The notes under the pieces were generated by a model. The model did no database searches and had not been told where the DNA came from. It worked only from the letters and a program-made list of their open reading frames with translations. From CAVPCY01 sp963702525 (GTDB lineage: Bacteria; Actinomycetota; Coriobacteriia; Anaerosomatales; PHET01): a stretch of 64,000 nt of DNA. The stretch spans positions 310,001 to 374,000 of the forward strand of contig CAVPCY010000013.1 in assembly GCA_963702525.1 (NCBI GenBank), in the 5' to 3' direction. A program made the translations under genes and the position numbers. This document shows positions 37,585 through 46,592 of this stretch, one piece after another (position 1 is the stretch's first letter; each line of letters starts with the position of its first letter).

Positions 37585-39735
37585 ATGGTGATGGAGCGAG
37601 TCGTGACGGTCATCAGACCGTCTTCTGGCAGGTCCGCGGCGGACTCGACGGACATAGCGCTTCTGGTCTCGACCACCTCGCGCCAGGAGCTCGATGCCTG
37701 GGACAGGTCCCGGATCTCCGACTCACTGGTGCTGGAGGCCGGACTCGACCCACACGTGGCCGTGGAGATCGCCGGAGCCGTCGAGGAGCGGATCGATGGC
37801 TCGAACCTGATGACGGTCACGACCGCCATAATCCGGGAGATGGTCGACCTCGAACTGCTCGATCGCGGCCTGACGATGGCGCATCGGCGGCACAGCCACC
37901 TGGGCCTGCCCATGTGGGACGTCGAGCAGATCATCACCAACGCCAACAAGGAGAACTCGAATACGACTCACAACCCCGAGTCGGTCAACCTGACGATCGC
38001 CGAGACGATCCTCAAGGAGTACGCGCTGCGCAAGGTGTTCTCGGAAGATGTCGCCGAGGCGCATCTCGTTGGGGACGTTCACCTTCACGACCTGGGATTC
38101 ATCATCCGCCCCTACTGCGGGGGGCACAGTCTCGAGTACATCAAGAAGTACGGACTGAACCTGCCCAACATCACGAGCGTCTCCAAGCCCGCGAAACACC
38201 CTGAGGTGCTCATCGGCCACATGGTCAAGATGGCGAGCGCTCTTCAGGGGCACTACGCCGGCGCGGTCGGGTGGGAGGCCGTCAACCTGTTCTTCGCGCC
38301 GTTCCTCGTGGGCAAGAACGAGGACGAACTCGACCAGCTCGCGCAGATGTTGATCTTCGAGTTCAACCAGCTTGCCGGGGCCCGAGGAAGCCAGGTGGTC
38401 TTCACCGACTTCAACCTCTACTTCAACGTGCCGCGACACTTCGCCGACACGCCGGCCATCGGCCCGGGCGGCCAGTACACGGGCAAGACCTACCAGGCGT
38501 ACGAACGTGAGGCGCAAGCGTTCCTCAGAGCGATGTTCCGCGTCTACGGCCGTGGTGACGCCACGGGCAAGACCTTCGTCTTCCCAAAGCCACTGCTCCA
38601 CATCAGCGAGGACTTCTTCACGACCCCCGGTCACGAGGAGTTGCTCGATCTGGCCTGCGAGGTCGCGAGCAAGCAGGGGATCACCTACTTCGTCTTCGAC
38701 CGTGGCGACGAGGTCACCGTCTCGCAATGCTGCAGGCTCAAGTTGAAGTTGAGCCAAGAGCAGCTGCGGGAGACCGACACGCCCGAGAAGATGAGGTTCT
38801 CCGCACTCCAGAACGTCACCATCAACCTGCCTCGTGCCGCGTACAAGGCGCACAGCAACGACGCGGCTCTGTTCATGGAACTCGGAAGGTCGCTGGAGAT
38901 CGTGGGAAAGGCGCACCTTCAGAAGAAGCAGTTCATACAGAGTCTCGTCGATCTCGGCGCCGAGGGGCCGCTCGGACTACTGACTCAGGAACTCGACGGA
39001 GCGCCCTACCTGAAGATGGACGGCCTGACCTACTTGGCGGGCGTGATCGGTCTGAACGAGCTCGTGCAGGTGCACACCGGACAGCAACTCCACGAGTCCG
39101 ATGAAGCCCTAAGGTTCGGGTTGAAGGTTATATCTTTCATGAATCTCAAGTGCAAGGAGATCTCCGAGAAGCACTCGATCAATCTCGTCCTCGAGGAGAG
39201 CCCCGCGGAGTCCGCCGGCTACCGGCTCGCGAAGCTGGACATGAAGTACTGGCCGGAGACGACCGCCGCGGTGGTCAAGGGCGACCTCGCGTCGGAGAAC
39301 TACTACTACACGAACTCCATCCACATCGCTGTCGACGCCGATGTGGACTACGTCGAGCGTGTTGAGAAGCAGTCCCGGTTCCACCCGCTGATCGAGGCCG
39401 GCGCGATCGTTCATGTGTGGCTCGGCGAAAGCGAGCCCGATCCCGCGTCGATTCGCTCCTTCGTCGAGAAGACGTTTCGCAACACCCAGTGCAGCCAGAT
39501 CGCGTTCAGTCCCGAGTTCACGGTGTGCGAGGGCTGTCACCGCACCGCGCGAGGGCTGATGGCCCAGTGCCCGAACTGCGGCTCGCTCGACGTCTACGGA
39601 GTCACGCGCATCGTCGGCTACTTCTCGAAGATACAGACGTGGAACCGGAGCAAGGTGGGCGAACTCTACGACCGTGTTCGGACGGATCTGGAGTCCGAAT
39701 CCGGCGGCATAGCCGAGAGCAGCCCTGCTGCGTAG
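37585..39735 (+). CDS. nrdD: Anaerobic (class III) ribonucleoside-triphosphate reductase
   Basis: NrdD makes dNTPs from NTPs under anaerobic conditions using a glycyl radical. The 716-residue protein has an N-terminal ATP-cone-like region (~residues 40-95) and a barrel with NANKENSNTTHNPESVN and SQCCRLKLKL. A C-terminal zinc site follows (VCEGCHR and CPNCGS). The glycyl-radical loop is RIVGYFSKIQTWNRSK, with G678 the likely radical site. The start is uncertain among ATG 37585, ATG 37591 and GTG 37603. It is intact. No aerobic reductase is seen in the window. Confidence 0.95.
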   Translation: MVMERVVTVIRPSSGRSAADSTDIALLVSTTSRQELDAWDRSRISDSLVLEAGLDPHVAVEIAGAVEERIDGSNLMTVTTAIIREMVDLELLDRGLTMAHRRHSHLGLPMWDVEQIITNANKENSNTTHNPESVNLTIAETILKEYALRKVFSEDVAEAHLVGDVHLHDLGFIIRPYCGGHSLEYIKKYGLNLPNITSVSKPAKHPEVLIGHMVKMASALQGHYAGAVGWEAVNLFFAPFLVGKNEDELDQLAQMLIFEFNQLAGARGSQVVFTDFNLYFNVPRHFADTPAIGPGGQYTGKTYQAYEREAQAFLRAMFRVYGRGDATGKTFVFPKPLLHISEDFFTTPGHEELLDLACEVASKQGITYFVFDRGDEVTVSQCCRLKLKLSQEQLRETDTPEKMRFSALQNVTINLPRAAYKAHSNDAALFMELGRSLEIVGKAHLQKKQFIQSLVDLGAEGPLGLLTQELDGAPYLKMDGLTYLAGVIGLNELVQVHTGQQLHESDEALRFGLKVISFMNLKCKEISEKHSINLVLEESPAESAGYRLAKLDMKYWPETTAAVVKGDLASENYYYTNSIHIAVDADVDYVERVEKQSRFHPLIEAGAIVHVWLGESEPDPASIRSFVEKTFRNTQCSQIAFSPEFTVCEGCHRTARGLMAQCPNCGSLDVYGVTRIVGYFSKIQTWNRSKVGELYDRVRTDLESESGGIAESSPAA

Positions 39736-39765
39736 TTGTCCGAGCGCCCGACCAGGAGGGACGAG

Positions 39766-40007
39766 ATGAGGATCAAGCTCTTCGTGAAGCAGGACTGTCC
39801 ACGATGCCCGGAGGCGAAGCACGCCTGTGAGGGGCTGGACGTCGAGGTGTACGACCTGGCGAACGTGGACGGGCTTGCGGAGGCAGCGTTCCACTCGGTC
39901 ATGTCGACGCCCACGGTCCTGGTGGTCGACAGCGGCGGGTCGGAGATCGCCGCATGGCGCGGCGAGCCACCGCTTCGCGATGCGTTGCGCCGACGGTGGC
40001 GCAGTAG
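39766..40007 (+). CDS. NrdH/glutaredoxin-like thiol protein
   Basis: ATG 39766 follows AGGAGGG. The roughly 80 residues form a small thioredoxin fold with the motif CPRCPEAKHAC near residues 9-19 and the cis-Pro region VMSTPTVLVVDSGG. It may reduce the anaerobic reductase or its activase. The frame has no stop before nrdG, so as written it reads straight into the activase through an Arg-rich linker that looks like out-of-frame coding. A stop at 40005-40007 in another frame suggests a separate gene broken by an indel. Fusion remains possible. Confidence 0.6.
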
Positions 40008-40010
40008 GCT

Positions 40011-40759
40011 GTGGCCCACACGCCGCCCACAACGGTCTTCGCGCCCGCGGCGCACGACGGCCCCTGCCGGGGTGCGCATCTCGGGCTTCCAGCGGGCAGG
40101 CATGCTGGATTGGCCCGGACGCCTCGCCGCGACGGTGTTTCTGGGCGGGTGCAACCTCCGCTGCCCGTTCTGCCACAATCCCGACCTTGTCACGGGCAGC
40201 CGGAGGTCCGAGGGCACGGATGCGCTCCTTGCTCACCTGCACGAACGACGCGATTGGCTGGACGGCGTGGTCGTCACAGGCGGGGAGCCGTGTGTCGAAC
40301 CGCACCTGGTCGACCTGCTTCGCGCCCTGAAGGCCCAAGGCATGCCGATCGAAGCTCGACACGAACGGCACCGTACCCGAGGTGCTTCGCTCGGTCATCG
40401 CACAGGGCCTGGTGGACTTCGTAGCGCTCGACGTCAAGGCCACGCCTGAGAGGTACGGGCGGGCCACCGGCGTCGATGGCACTTGGGACTCGGTCAGCGC
40501 CTCGATAGCGCTCGTGCGCGACAGCGGAGTCGACCACGAGTTTCGCACCACCTGCTATCCACCGGCAGTCGGTCCCAACGACCTCGCGCACATCGCCGCG
40601 CTTCTCGCGGGCGGCAAGCGCTACGTCTTGCAGCAGTACCGCCCGCTCAGGACGCTCGATCCGGCGGCAACCTCGGTGCGCCCCCACCAGCCCGACACCC
40701 TGAGGAGCGCGGCGTTGCGCTGCTCGACGTTCATCCCCACCGTGGTCAGGGGCGCGTGA
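40011..40759 (+). CDS. nrdG: Anaerobic ribonucleotide reductase-activating protein (radical SAM), with frameshifts
   Basis: The NrdG2-type sequence RISGFQRAGMLDWPGRLAAT is followed by the radical-SAM cluster CNLRCPFCHNPDLV and VVTGGEPCVEPHL. After a +1 shift near 40350 it continues KLDTNGTVPEVLRSVIAQ and LDVKATPERYGR. The enzyme places the glycyl radical on NrdD. GTG 40011 with a +1 shift near 40060 (AHDAPAGVRISG) or GTG 40072 are possible starts. Length is about 230-248 residues. The stop overlaps the dut ATG. Confidence 0.87.
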
Positions 40760-41190
40760 TGCGACTACCGATCAAGCGCCTCGACGCCGGGTTGGAGTTG
40801 CCGCGCTACGCGCACACTGCCGACGCCGGGCTCGACCTGTTCTCGGCCGAAGATGCGGTTCTCAGGCCGTTCGAACGCAAGCTGATCGCCACCGGCATCG
40901 CAGTCGCCATCCCGGAAGGCTACGCGGGTTTCGTCCAGCCACGCAGCGGGCTGGCGATCAAGCACGGGCTGAGTCTGGTCAACACTCCCGGCCTGATCGA
41001 CAGCCACTACCGCGGGGAGATCAAGGTCATCGCCATCAACCTGGACCCCAGCGAGCCGATAGCCATCGCGCGGGGAGACAAGATCGCCCAGTTCGTCCTC
41101 CAGCCGGTCGCCTGCGCAGAGCTCATCGAGGTAGACGAGCTCGATGCGACCGCAAGGGGGGAGGGCGGCTTTGGGAGCACGGGTGTCTGA
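40759..41190 (+). CDS. dut: dUTP diphosphatase
   Basis: This trimeric dUTPase hydrolyses dUTP to dUMP, keeping uracil out of DNA. All five motifs are seen in 143 residues: DAGLDLFSAED, PRSGLAIKHGL, NTPGLIDSHYRGEIKV, RGDKIAQFV and RGEGGFGSTG. ATGA overlap with nrdG suggests co-translation with the dNTP-synthesis operon. It is intact. Confidence 0.97.
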   Translation: MRLPIKRLDAGLELPRYAHTADAGLDLFSAEDAVLRPFERKLIATGIAVAIPEGYAGFVQPRSGLAIKHGLSLVNTPGLIDSHYRGEIKVIAINLDPSEPIAIARGDKIAQFVLQPVACAELIEVDELDATARGEGGFGSTGV

Positions 41191-41642
41191 TGCCCCGCGG
41201 GTGCGCGTCGCCGCGCTCATGGTGCTCGACGGCAAGGTCGTCACAGTGCGGCACAGAGCGGGCGCGGCCGTCTACCATCTGCTGCCCGGCGGGGGAGTCG
41301 ACTACCGAGAGACCCTGGAAAGCGCCCTTCTCAGGGAGATTCGCGAAGAGACGGGCCTCGAGGCACGCATCGGCCCTCCTCTCTTCATCAACGACACGAT
41401 AGACCCGCGCGGTGCTCGGCACCTCGTCAACATCACCTTCGTTCGCAGAGGTGACCGGCGGCGCGGTGACAGACAGCCCGCTCGATGACCGAGTCGAAGC
41501 CGTTGAGTTGGTGGACCCCGCCGATCTCGAGAAGCTCGACATGCGGCCGCCGATCGCCGCCGACCTGCTCGAGTACCTGCGCAGCCCAGACACGCCGTGC
41601 GCCAAGTACCTCGGCCCGTTGTTCACGGAGGATAGGCCGTGA
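41183..41642 (+). CDS. NUDIX hydrolase, with one frameshift
   Basis: The NUDIX box GGGVDYRETLESALLREIRE with ETGLE is complete, so pyrophosphate-bond hydrolysis of a nucleoside-diphosphate derivative is expected. GTG 41183 overlaps the dut end. A +1 shift near 41443 is repaired to NITFFAEVTGGAVTDSP, and the protein ends LGPLFTEDRP after about 152 residues. With dut upstream, a nucleotide-pool cleaning role is a reasonable inference, but the substrate is not readable. Confidence 0.85.
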
Positions 41643-41782
41643 CTCGATCGGGTCTTGACGTTCTATCCGGAGTTCGCGCGCGGGAAGCGCGGCACGAACC
41701 GAGCCGGTCCCTGAGAGGAGGACACTCGGAAGCCCGGCGCGAATCACAGTGGAGCCGCCAGACGGCGGCGGGAGGGAGAAGG

Positions 41783-43201
41783 GTGGAAGGCTTCTTCAAG
41801 TTCAAGGAACGCGGCACGAACGCCAGGACGGAACTCCTCGCGGGCGTGACCACATTCCTGACCATGGCGTACATCATCTTCGTCAACCCGGGCATCCTAT
41901 CCGCGGCGGGCGTCCCGTTCGCAGGGGCGGCGACCGCCACAGCGCTCGGCGCGGCCCTCATGTGCGTATGTATGGGCCTGATCGCCAACCGGCCGTTCGC
42001 GCTCGCTTCGGGCATGGGTCTCAACGCGGTCGTGACGTTCTCGCTGATCGGCTTCCAGCAGTCCAACGTGCCCTGGCAGGTCGGCATGTCGGTCATCTTC
42101 GTCGAAGGCATCGTCATCTTGCTGCTGGTGCTGACCGGATTCCGCGAAGCGGTCATGAATGCGATCCCGCTCGACCTCAAGCGCGCGATCGGCGTGGGCA
42201 TCGGCCTGTTCATCGCGACCATCGGCTTGAACGAAGGCGGCTTCATCAGGCCTGCTCCGATCACGCTCGTGGGACTCGGCGACTTCAGCCAGAAGTACGT
42301 CTGGGTCACCGTCATCGGCCTGCTTGCCATCCTCATGTTCATGGCACTCAAGGTGAAGGGCGACATCCTTTGGGGGATTCTCGTCGCTTGGGTCGCAGCG
42401 ATGCTGCTCGGAGTCACCACGCTCCCGAAGGCGGTGTTCGGGGCACCGGACTTCTCGACGTTCTTCGCGCCGTTCCAGCAGGTCAACGGCAGCATGGCGA
42501 TCACGCAGATATTCACGCCGGTCCTGCTGCTCGCGCTGTTCGCCATCATGCTGACCGACTTCTTCGACACCATGGGCACGGTCATCTCAGTCGGCGAACA
42601 GGCAGGCTTCGTCGACGAGCAGGGCAACGTCCCCGGGGTCAAGAACATCCTGGCTGTGGACTCCGTCGCCGCGTCGGTCGGAGGTCTGTTCGGCGCTTCG
42701 TCGATCACCACCTACATCGAGTCGGCCGCCGGCGTTGCCGAGGGTGGTCGCACCGGCCTGACCGCGATCATCACGGGCGCACTGTTCGCGGTAGCTGCGT
42801 TCCTGGCGCCGATCGTGGGGACGGTAGGCGGAGGCTTCGTGATCGCCAACGAGCAGCAGTACGGCAGCTTCGTCGGAAGCGGCTTCCAGGCCCCCGCGGG
42901 TGACTACTACGTCTACCCGATCACCGCCGGCGCGCTGATCGTCGTCGGCTTCCTCATGATGAAGACCGTTCGTGAGATCGACTGGATGAGCCTCGAGGAC
43001 GCGTTTCCGGCCTTCCTCACGATCGTGGGCATCCCGCTGACCTACAACATCAGCTACGGAATCGGCTTCGGCTTCATCAGCTACGTCTTCATCAAGATCT
43101 TCGCCGGCAAGGCGCGCGACGTTCATCCGCTGATGTGGGTCGTTTCGGCGGCGTTCGTGATCGCGTTCATCATGCCCGCCATCCAGAAGCTCGTGGGATA
43201 G
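41783..43201 (+). CDS. NCS2-family purine permease (AzgA/PbuG-like)
   Basis: The 472-residue membrane protein starts EGFFKFKERGTNARTELLAG and has VTTFLTMAYIIFVNPGIL, a hallmark of the AzgA-type adenine/guanine/hypoxanthine transporters. Also seen are TDFFDTMGTVISVGEQAGF and SSITTYIESAAGVAEGGRTG. GTG 41783 after GGAGGGAGAAGG is preferred over the longer frame from 41639, whose first 48 residues are not membrane-like or conserved. The 140-base leader shows no purine riboswitch. It is intact. Confidence 0.9.
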   Translation: MEGFFKFKERGTNARTELLAGVTTFLTMAYIIFVNPGILSAAGVPFAGAATATALGAALMCVCMGLIANRPFALASGMGLNAVVTFSLIGFQQSNVPWQVGMSVIFVEGIVILLLVLTGFREAVMNAIPLDLKRAIGVGIGLFIATIGLNEGGFIRPAPITLVGLGDFSQKYVWVTVIGLLAILMFMALKVKGDILWGILVAWVAAMLLGVTTLPKAVFGAPDFSTFFAPFQQVNGSMAITQIFTPVLLLALFAIMLTDFFDTMGTVISVGEQAGFVDEQGNVPGVKNILAVDSVAASVGGLFGASSITTYIESAAGVAEGGRTGLTAIITGALFAVAAFLAPIVGTVGGGFVIANEQQYGSFVGSGFQAPAGDYYVYPITAGALIVVGFLMMKTVREIDWMSLEDAFPAFLTIVGIPLTYNISYGIGFGFISYVFIKIFAGKARDVHPLMWVVSAAFVIAFIMPAIQKLVG

Positions 43202-43209
43202 GGGGCGAG

Positions 43210-44542
43210 ATGGCAAGAGACCTCACAGTAGTACAGACCGACGAGACACTGCCGCTGTCTCGTGCGATACCGCTCTCGTTGCAGCATCTGATGGCGATGT
43301 TCGGTGCCACCGTGCTCGTGCCCATTCTGACCGGTCTCGATCCCGGCGTCGGGCTCATGACCTCGGGCATCGGTACGATCATCTATCTCATCTGCGTGCG
43401 CAACAAGATCCCGAGCTACCTGGGGTCGAGTTTCGCGTTCATCGCCCCGCTCATCGCGGTGGGTGGCGGTCCCGGCGGCAAGAACATCCCGGCAGCGTTG
43501 GGCGGCCTGGTCGCTGCGGGCATCGTCTACATGATCGTCGCCGGAATCGTGAAGGCGTTCGGCACCGGCTGGCTCAGCAAGCTGCTGCCACCGGCACTGG
43601 TAGGCTCGATCGTCATCGTCATCGGCCTTGGACTGTCGGCGGTAGCGGTGAAGATGTGCCTGTTCCCGATGGCCGACCCCGAGCCAGGGTGTCGACCTCA
43701 AGCTCGTTGCGGTGGCGGCCATCACCCTGACCGCCGCGATCGTCTTCTCGAGCTTCTTCAAGGGCTTCATGAAGACGATCCCGGTTCTCATGGGCATCGT
43801 CGTAGGCTACATCGTGTCGATCCCGCTGGGGCTCGTGAGCTTTGACGGCATCGCCGCCGCACCGTGGATCGGGCTTCCCACGCTCACATTCCCGGTGTTC
43901 GAGCTCGATGCGATCCTGATCATCGCGCCCGTCGCGATCGTGGTGATCATCGAGCACATCGGCCACCTTCTGGTCATCAACGGGATCACCGGCAAGGACT
44001 TCACGCCGATTCTGCCCCAGTCGCTGTTCGGCGACGGTCTGGCCACGGCTATCTCGGGTGCGGTGGGAGGTACGCCTTCAACGACCTACGCCGAGAACAT
44101 CGGCGTCATGGCGGTCACGAAGGTCTACTCGACACAGCTCTTCTGGTTCGCAGGCGCGTTCGCCATCCTCATCGGCGGCTTCGTTCCCAAGTTCAACGCC
44201 GCCATCAGCTCGATACCGACGCCCGTCATGGGCGGGATCTCGCTGCTTCTGTTCGGCCTGATCGCGTCAAGCGGCCTGAGGCTTCTCGTTGAGAGCGGCC
44301 TGGACTTCAGCCACAGCCGGAACCTGATCATGTCGAGCGTCGTGCTCACGATCGGAATCGGCATGGAGACGGGCGGCTTCGCGATACCGCTGGGCAAGTA
44401 CAGCATCCCGGGCATGGCGCTGGCGGCGTTCATCGGCATCTTCCTGAACCTCGTCCTGCCCAAGGAGAGCGAGGGGTTGGCGATCGACGCACCGGCATTC
44501 GTCGCGGAGTTCCAAGCGGAGGCGGCCGAGTCAAAGGCCTAG
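43210..44542 (+). CDS. Uracil/xanthine permease (NCS2, UraA-like), with one frameshift
   Basis: This has the nucleobase-cation symporter-2 sequence LSLQHLMAMFGATVLVPILT at the start and GGTPSTTYAENIGVMAVTKV in the substrate region, which favours uracil over purine. About 12 to 14 membrane segments are expected. A +1 shift near 43688 is repaired to PEQGVDLKLVAVAAITLTAA. The repaired length is about 443 residues. It lies 8 bases after the AzgA-like gene, so the pair probably forms a nucleobase-uptake operon. Confidence 0.9.
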
Positions 44543-44565
44543 CGCACCGCTGCATTCGTTTATGA

Positions 44566-44601
44566 CGGCCCCGGGCTGCGCGCAGACGCGGTCCGGGGCC
44601 G
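44566..44601 (+). terminator. Hairpin after the permease pair
   Basis: CGGCCCCGG (44566-44574) pairs with CCGGGGCCG (44593-44601) 24 bases after the stop. It has no T-tract. A TAGAAT (-10-like) follows at about 44608 and may serve the deacetylase gene. Confidence 0.5.
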
Positions 44602-44686
44602 CTTCGGTAGAATGACCATCTCGCGCGTGGCATGACCGTTGCAAGACTCGCATGGAAGCAGTACGCCGGGGGATCGAGACGTCGCG

Positions 44687-45673
44687 ATGCAGAACGGCCC
44701 GTACGTCATCACGTATCGCAAACGTCGCCGCAGAGGTGGTTCCTTCGGCGTCTGGGCGATTGCCACTATCGTCGTCGTCGGGCTGATAGCGGGTGGCGCG
44801 ATCTTCGTGCAGACCCGTTCTGGCGCCGCAGCCTCTCCGGCGACCTCTGCCAAGGCCACCAAGGCAGTTCAGAGTGCCGAGTCCACGCCCACTGCGCCCG
44901 CCGTCACACTGGTCGCGACGCAGACACCTGAGCCAGCTCCTGCTGTCGCTACGACGGCCCCTGACAGCGGCACCCCGGTGCCCCCGCAGTCCCGTTCAGA
45001 CTCCGGCGACGCCGTTTCGGACGCTGCGCTCGAGTTCCCAGGAGCACCCTCGATCAAGCCAAAGTCGATCGCAAGCCTGCAGCCAAGACACAAGTACGTT
45101 GCCATCACGCTTGATGACGGCTATGGCTTCGAGCCGAGATTGCTTGCGCTGCTCAAGAAGAACGATGCCCGGTGCACGGTCTTCGTCTTGGGAGAGTGGG
45201 CCGCAAGCAACAAGAAGGCGCTGCGCAAGCTCGACAAGGCCGGTTTCGAGATCGGCAATCACTCTTGGGACCACAAGGACCTCACAGAGCTGTCGGACCG
45301 CCAGATTCGAAGCCAGCTTCGTCGGACCCAGAAGGTCATCTCGGCCGTCACCGGCAACCAGGCCCCGTACATGCGGCCGCCTATGGGCGCGACGAACTCC
45401 CGTGTCAAGGAGATCTCCGGCGAACTCGGCTACAAGGTCATCATGTGGAGCCGGACGTTCGCGGACACGAGCCCCAAAGCCTCTCCTGAGCGTTCCTACC
45501 GATCCGTCATGTCGGCCCGAGGCGGAGTCCGGCCGGGGGACATCATCGTCGGCCACATGGGCTCCGAGGATACGTACGAGGCGCTCAAGCGGATCCTGCC
45601 CGAACTGAAGGCGCAGGGATACGAGTTCGTCACGGTGTCCGAGTTGATCGCCGACTCCAAGAACAGCAAGTAG
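44687..45673 (+). CDS. Membrane-anchored polysaccharide deacetylase (NodB/CE4 fold)
   Basis: The 328-residue protein has a basic N-terminus (RKRRRRGG), one membrane anchor (~20-42), a Thr/Pro/Ala-rich stalk to about residue 125, and a CE4 catalytic domain. That domain carries TLDDGYG (~141), the metal-binding NHSWDH, RPPMGATN and the C-terminal GDIIVGHMGS. It probably deacetylates peptidoglycan or another wall glycan outside the cell. ATG 44687 avoids an atypical upstream extension. It is intact and is the last rightward gene before the strand switch. Confidence 0.9.
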   Translation: MQNGPYVITYRKRRRRGGSFGVWAIATIVVVGLIAGGAIFVQTRSGAAASPATSAKATKAVQSAESTPTAPAVTLVATQTPEPAPAVATTAPDSGTPVPPQSRSDSGDAVSDAALEFPGAPSIKPKSIASLQPRHKYVAITLDDGYGFEPRLLALLKKNDARCTVFVLGEWAASNKKALRKLDKAGFEIGNHSWDHKDLTELSDRQIRSQLRRTQKVISAVTGNQAPYMRPPMGATNSRVKEISGELGYKVIMWSRTFADTSPKASPERSYRSVMSARGGVRPGDIIVGHMGSEDTYEALKRILPELKAQGYEFVTVSELIADSKNSK

Positions 45674-45778
45674 CGCCACCGGGCCGACCCTGTGACCGGT
45701 CAGGGAGTGATTCATTGGCGCCCCGCGCTACATCTGCACTTCCGAGACCCGTTTGAACCCATTGTGCGCGGCCTGCTG

Positions 45779-45806
45779 TAGTCTGATAATACATCTTATG
45801 TCATGT
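45779..45806. other. Candidate dif site (XerC/XerD recombination site)
   Basis: The 28-bp arrangement is an 11-bp arm TAGTCTGATAA, a 6-bp centre TACATC and an 11-bp arm TTATGTCATGT. Inner GATAA and TTATGTCA match the known actinobacterial dif pattern (arms ending GATAA and starting TTATGTCAAGT), and GC content drops sharply here. It lies in the only gap where rightward genes (ending 45673) meet leftward genes (ending 45867), as expected at a replication terminus. Intergenic 45674-45866 holds no gene. Confidence 0.82.
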
Positions 45807-45826
45807 TACGATTCTTAGCGCCGTTC

Positions 45827-45851
45827 CCTGCCGGCGAGCGTGTGCTGCAGG
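45827..45851 (-). terminator. Possible terminator for the leftward operon
   Basis: CCCTGC (45827-45832) pairs with GCAGGG (45846-45851) just beyond the stop of the last leftward gene. The stem is short and without a T-tract. Confidence 0.3.
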
Positions 45852-45866
45852 GCTTTCGTGGGACCT

Positions 45867-46187
45867 CTAGTCGTCCTTGGATAGCCGGGCCGGAACCACG
45901 TACGCCTCCTCGAACTGCGAGCAGGTCAGGTCGGCAAGGTCGCTGAGTACCCGGTCGAAGTACGTCTCGGCCTGGTCCCGTTCGGCGAACGTCGCGATGC
46001 GAACCACCGTGTCGGGCTTCTCAAGGTGTACTGCCTCCACGTGCCACAGCGCGACTTCGTCGCCTGTTGTGACTGCGGGCTCCCTGTACAGGATGTCGTC
46101 GTGCCACTCGAAGTCGAGCTCGTCGGTTGTGTCGACGCGAGTCAACCTCAGTCTCCAGAATTCGTCAGCCGCTCCGATCGTCTGCAT
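45867..46187 (-). CDS. Hypothetical protein, 106 residues
   Basis: No family is recognised. The protein starts MQTIGAADEFWRLRLTRVD and is acidic and soluble, with no signal or membrane segment. A central stretch DEVALWHVEAVHLEKPDTVVRIATF, followed by an amphipathic helix (RDQAETYFDRVLSDLADLT), could form a small alpha/beta ferredoxin-like fold. It lies 13 bases after the SH3 protein gene and is likely co-transcribed with it. Codon pattern is like its neighbours, so it is probably real. Confidence 0.65.
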   Translation of the reverse strand: MQTIGAADEFWRLRLTRVDTTDELDFEWHDDILYREPAVTTGDEVALWHVEAVHLEKPDTVVRIATFAERDQAETYFDRVLSDLADLTCSQFEEAYVVPARLSKDD

Positions 46188-46199
46188 CTCGGCGCGGTC

Positions 46200-46592
46200 C
46201 TACGGCTTCTCAAGACGGGAGTAGCTCGGGCTGGACGAGATCCAACCCGTCTTGCCTTCTGAGGTCTTGACCTCGTACCACTTGCCCTCCTGCTTGATGA
46301 CCACGACCTTCTGGTCCTTGTCCAAACCCTGGAGGGTCTTCGCGGTACCGGAGGGTTCCTCTCGCAAGTTCAGCCCGTCGACGAGCACGACGACCGTGGC
46401 CCCGGCGTTGACGGCAGCGGGGGACTGGCCGGGCTCACCACTTCCCTCCCCGACCGCGGATCCCGTGCCGGACCGGGGCTTGGCAGACTCGGAGCGGTAC
46501 TCCTGCCACCAGTTGGACACCGTGTACAACAACAGGAAGAGCACGACGAGGCCCGCTATGGCCTTGAGGACCGTCAGCACAGTACGGTTCAC
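46200..46592 (-). CDS. Membrane-anchored bacterial SH3 domain protein
   Basis: From GTG 46592 (preceded by GGAGGGGG) the 130-residue protein has one N-terminal membrane helix (LKAIAGLVVLFLLLYTVSNW). A Ser/Gly/Pro-rich linker follows, then an SH3b domain (VVVLVDGLNLREEPSGTAK to KWYEVKTSEGKTGWISS). Such domains often bind peptidoglycan. The start overlaps the stop of the upstream TM coiled-coil gene as GTGA, so the two proteins are probably made together. Confidence 0.82.
   Translation of the reverse strand: MNRTVLTVLKAIAGLVVLFLLLYTVSNWWQEYRSESAKPRSGTGSAVGEGSGEPGQSPAAVNAGATVVVLVDGLNLREEPSGTAKTLQGLDKDQKVVVIKQEGKWYEVKTSEGKTGWISSSPSYSRLEKP

Noticed and set aside
39109..40551. A 480-residue open frame on the minus strand
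   Set aside because: It runs across the nrdD end, the thiol protein and nrdG, which all have convincing motifs on the plus strand.
41643..41782. Possible purine riboswitch before the AzgA-like permease
   Set aside because: The conserved core sequences of purine riboswitches are not found in this leader.
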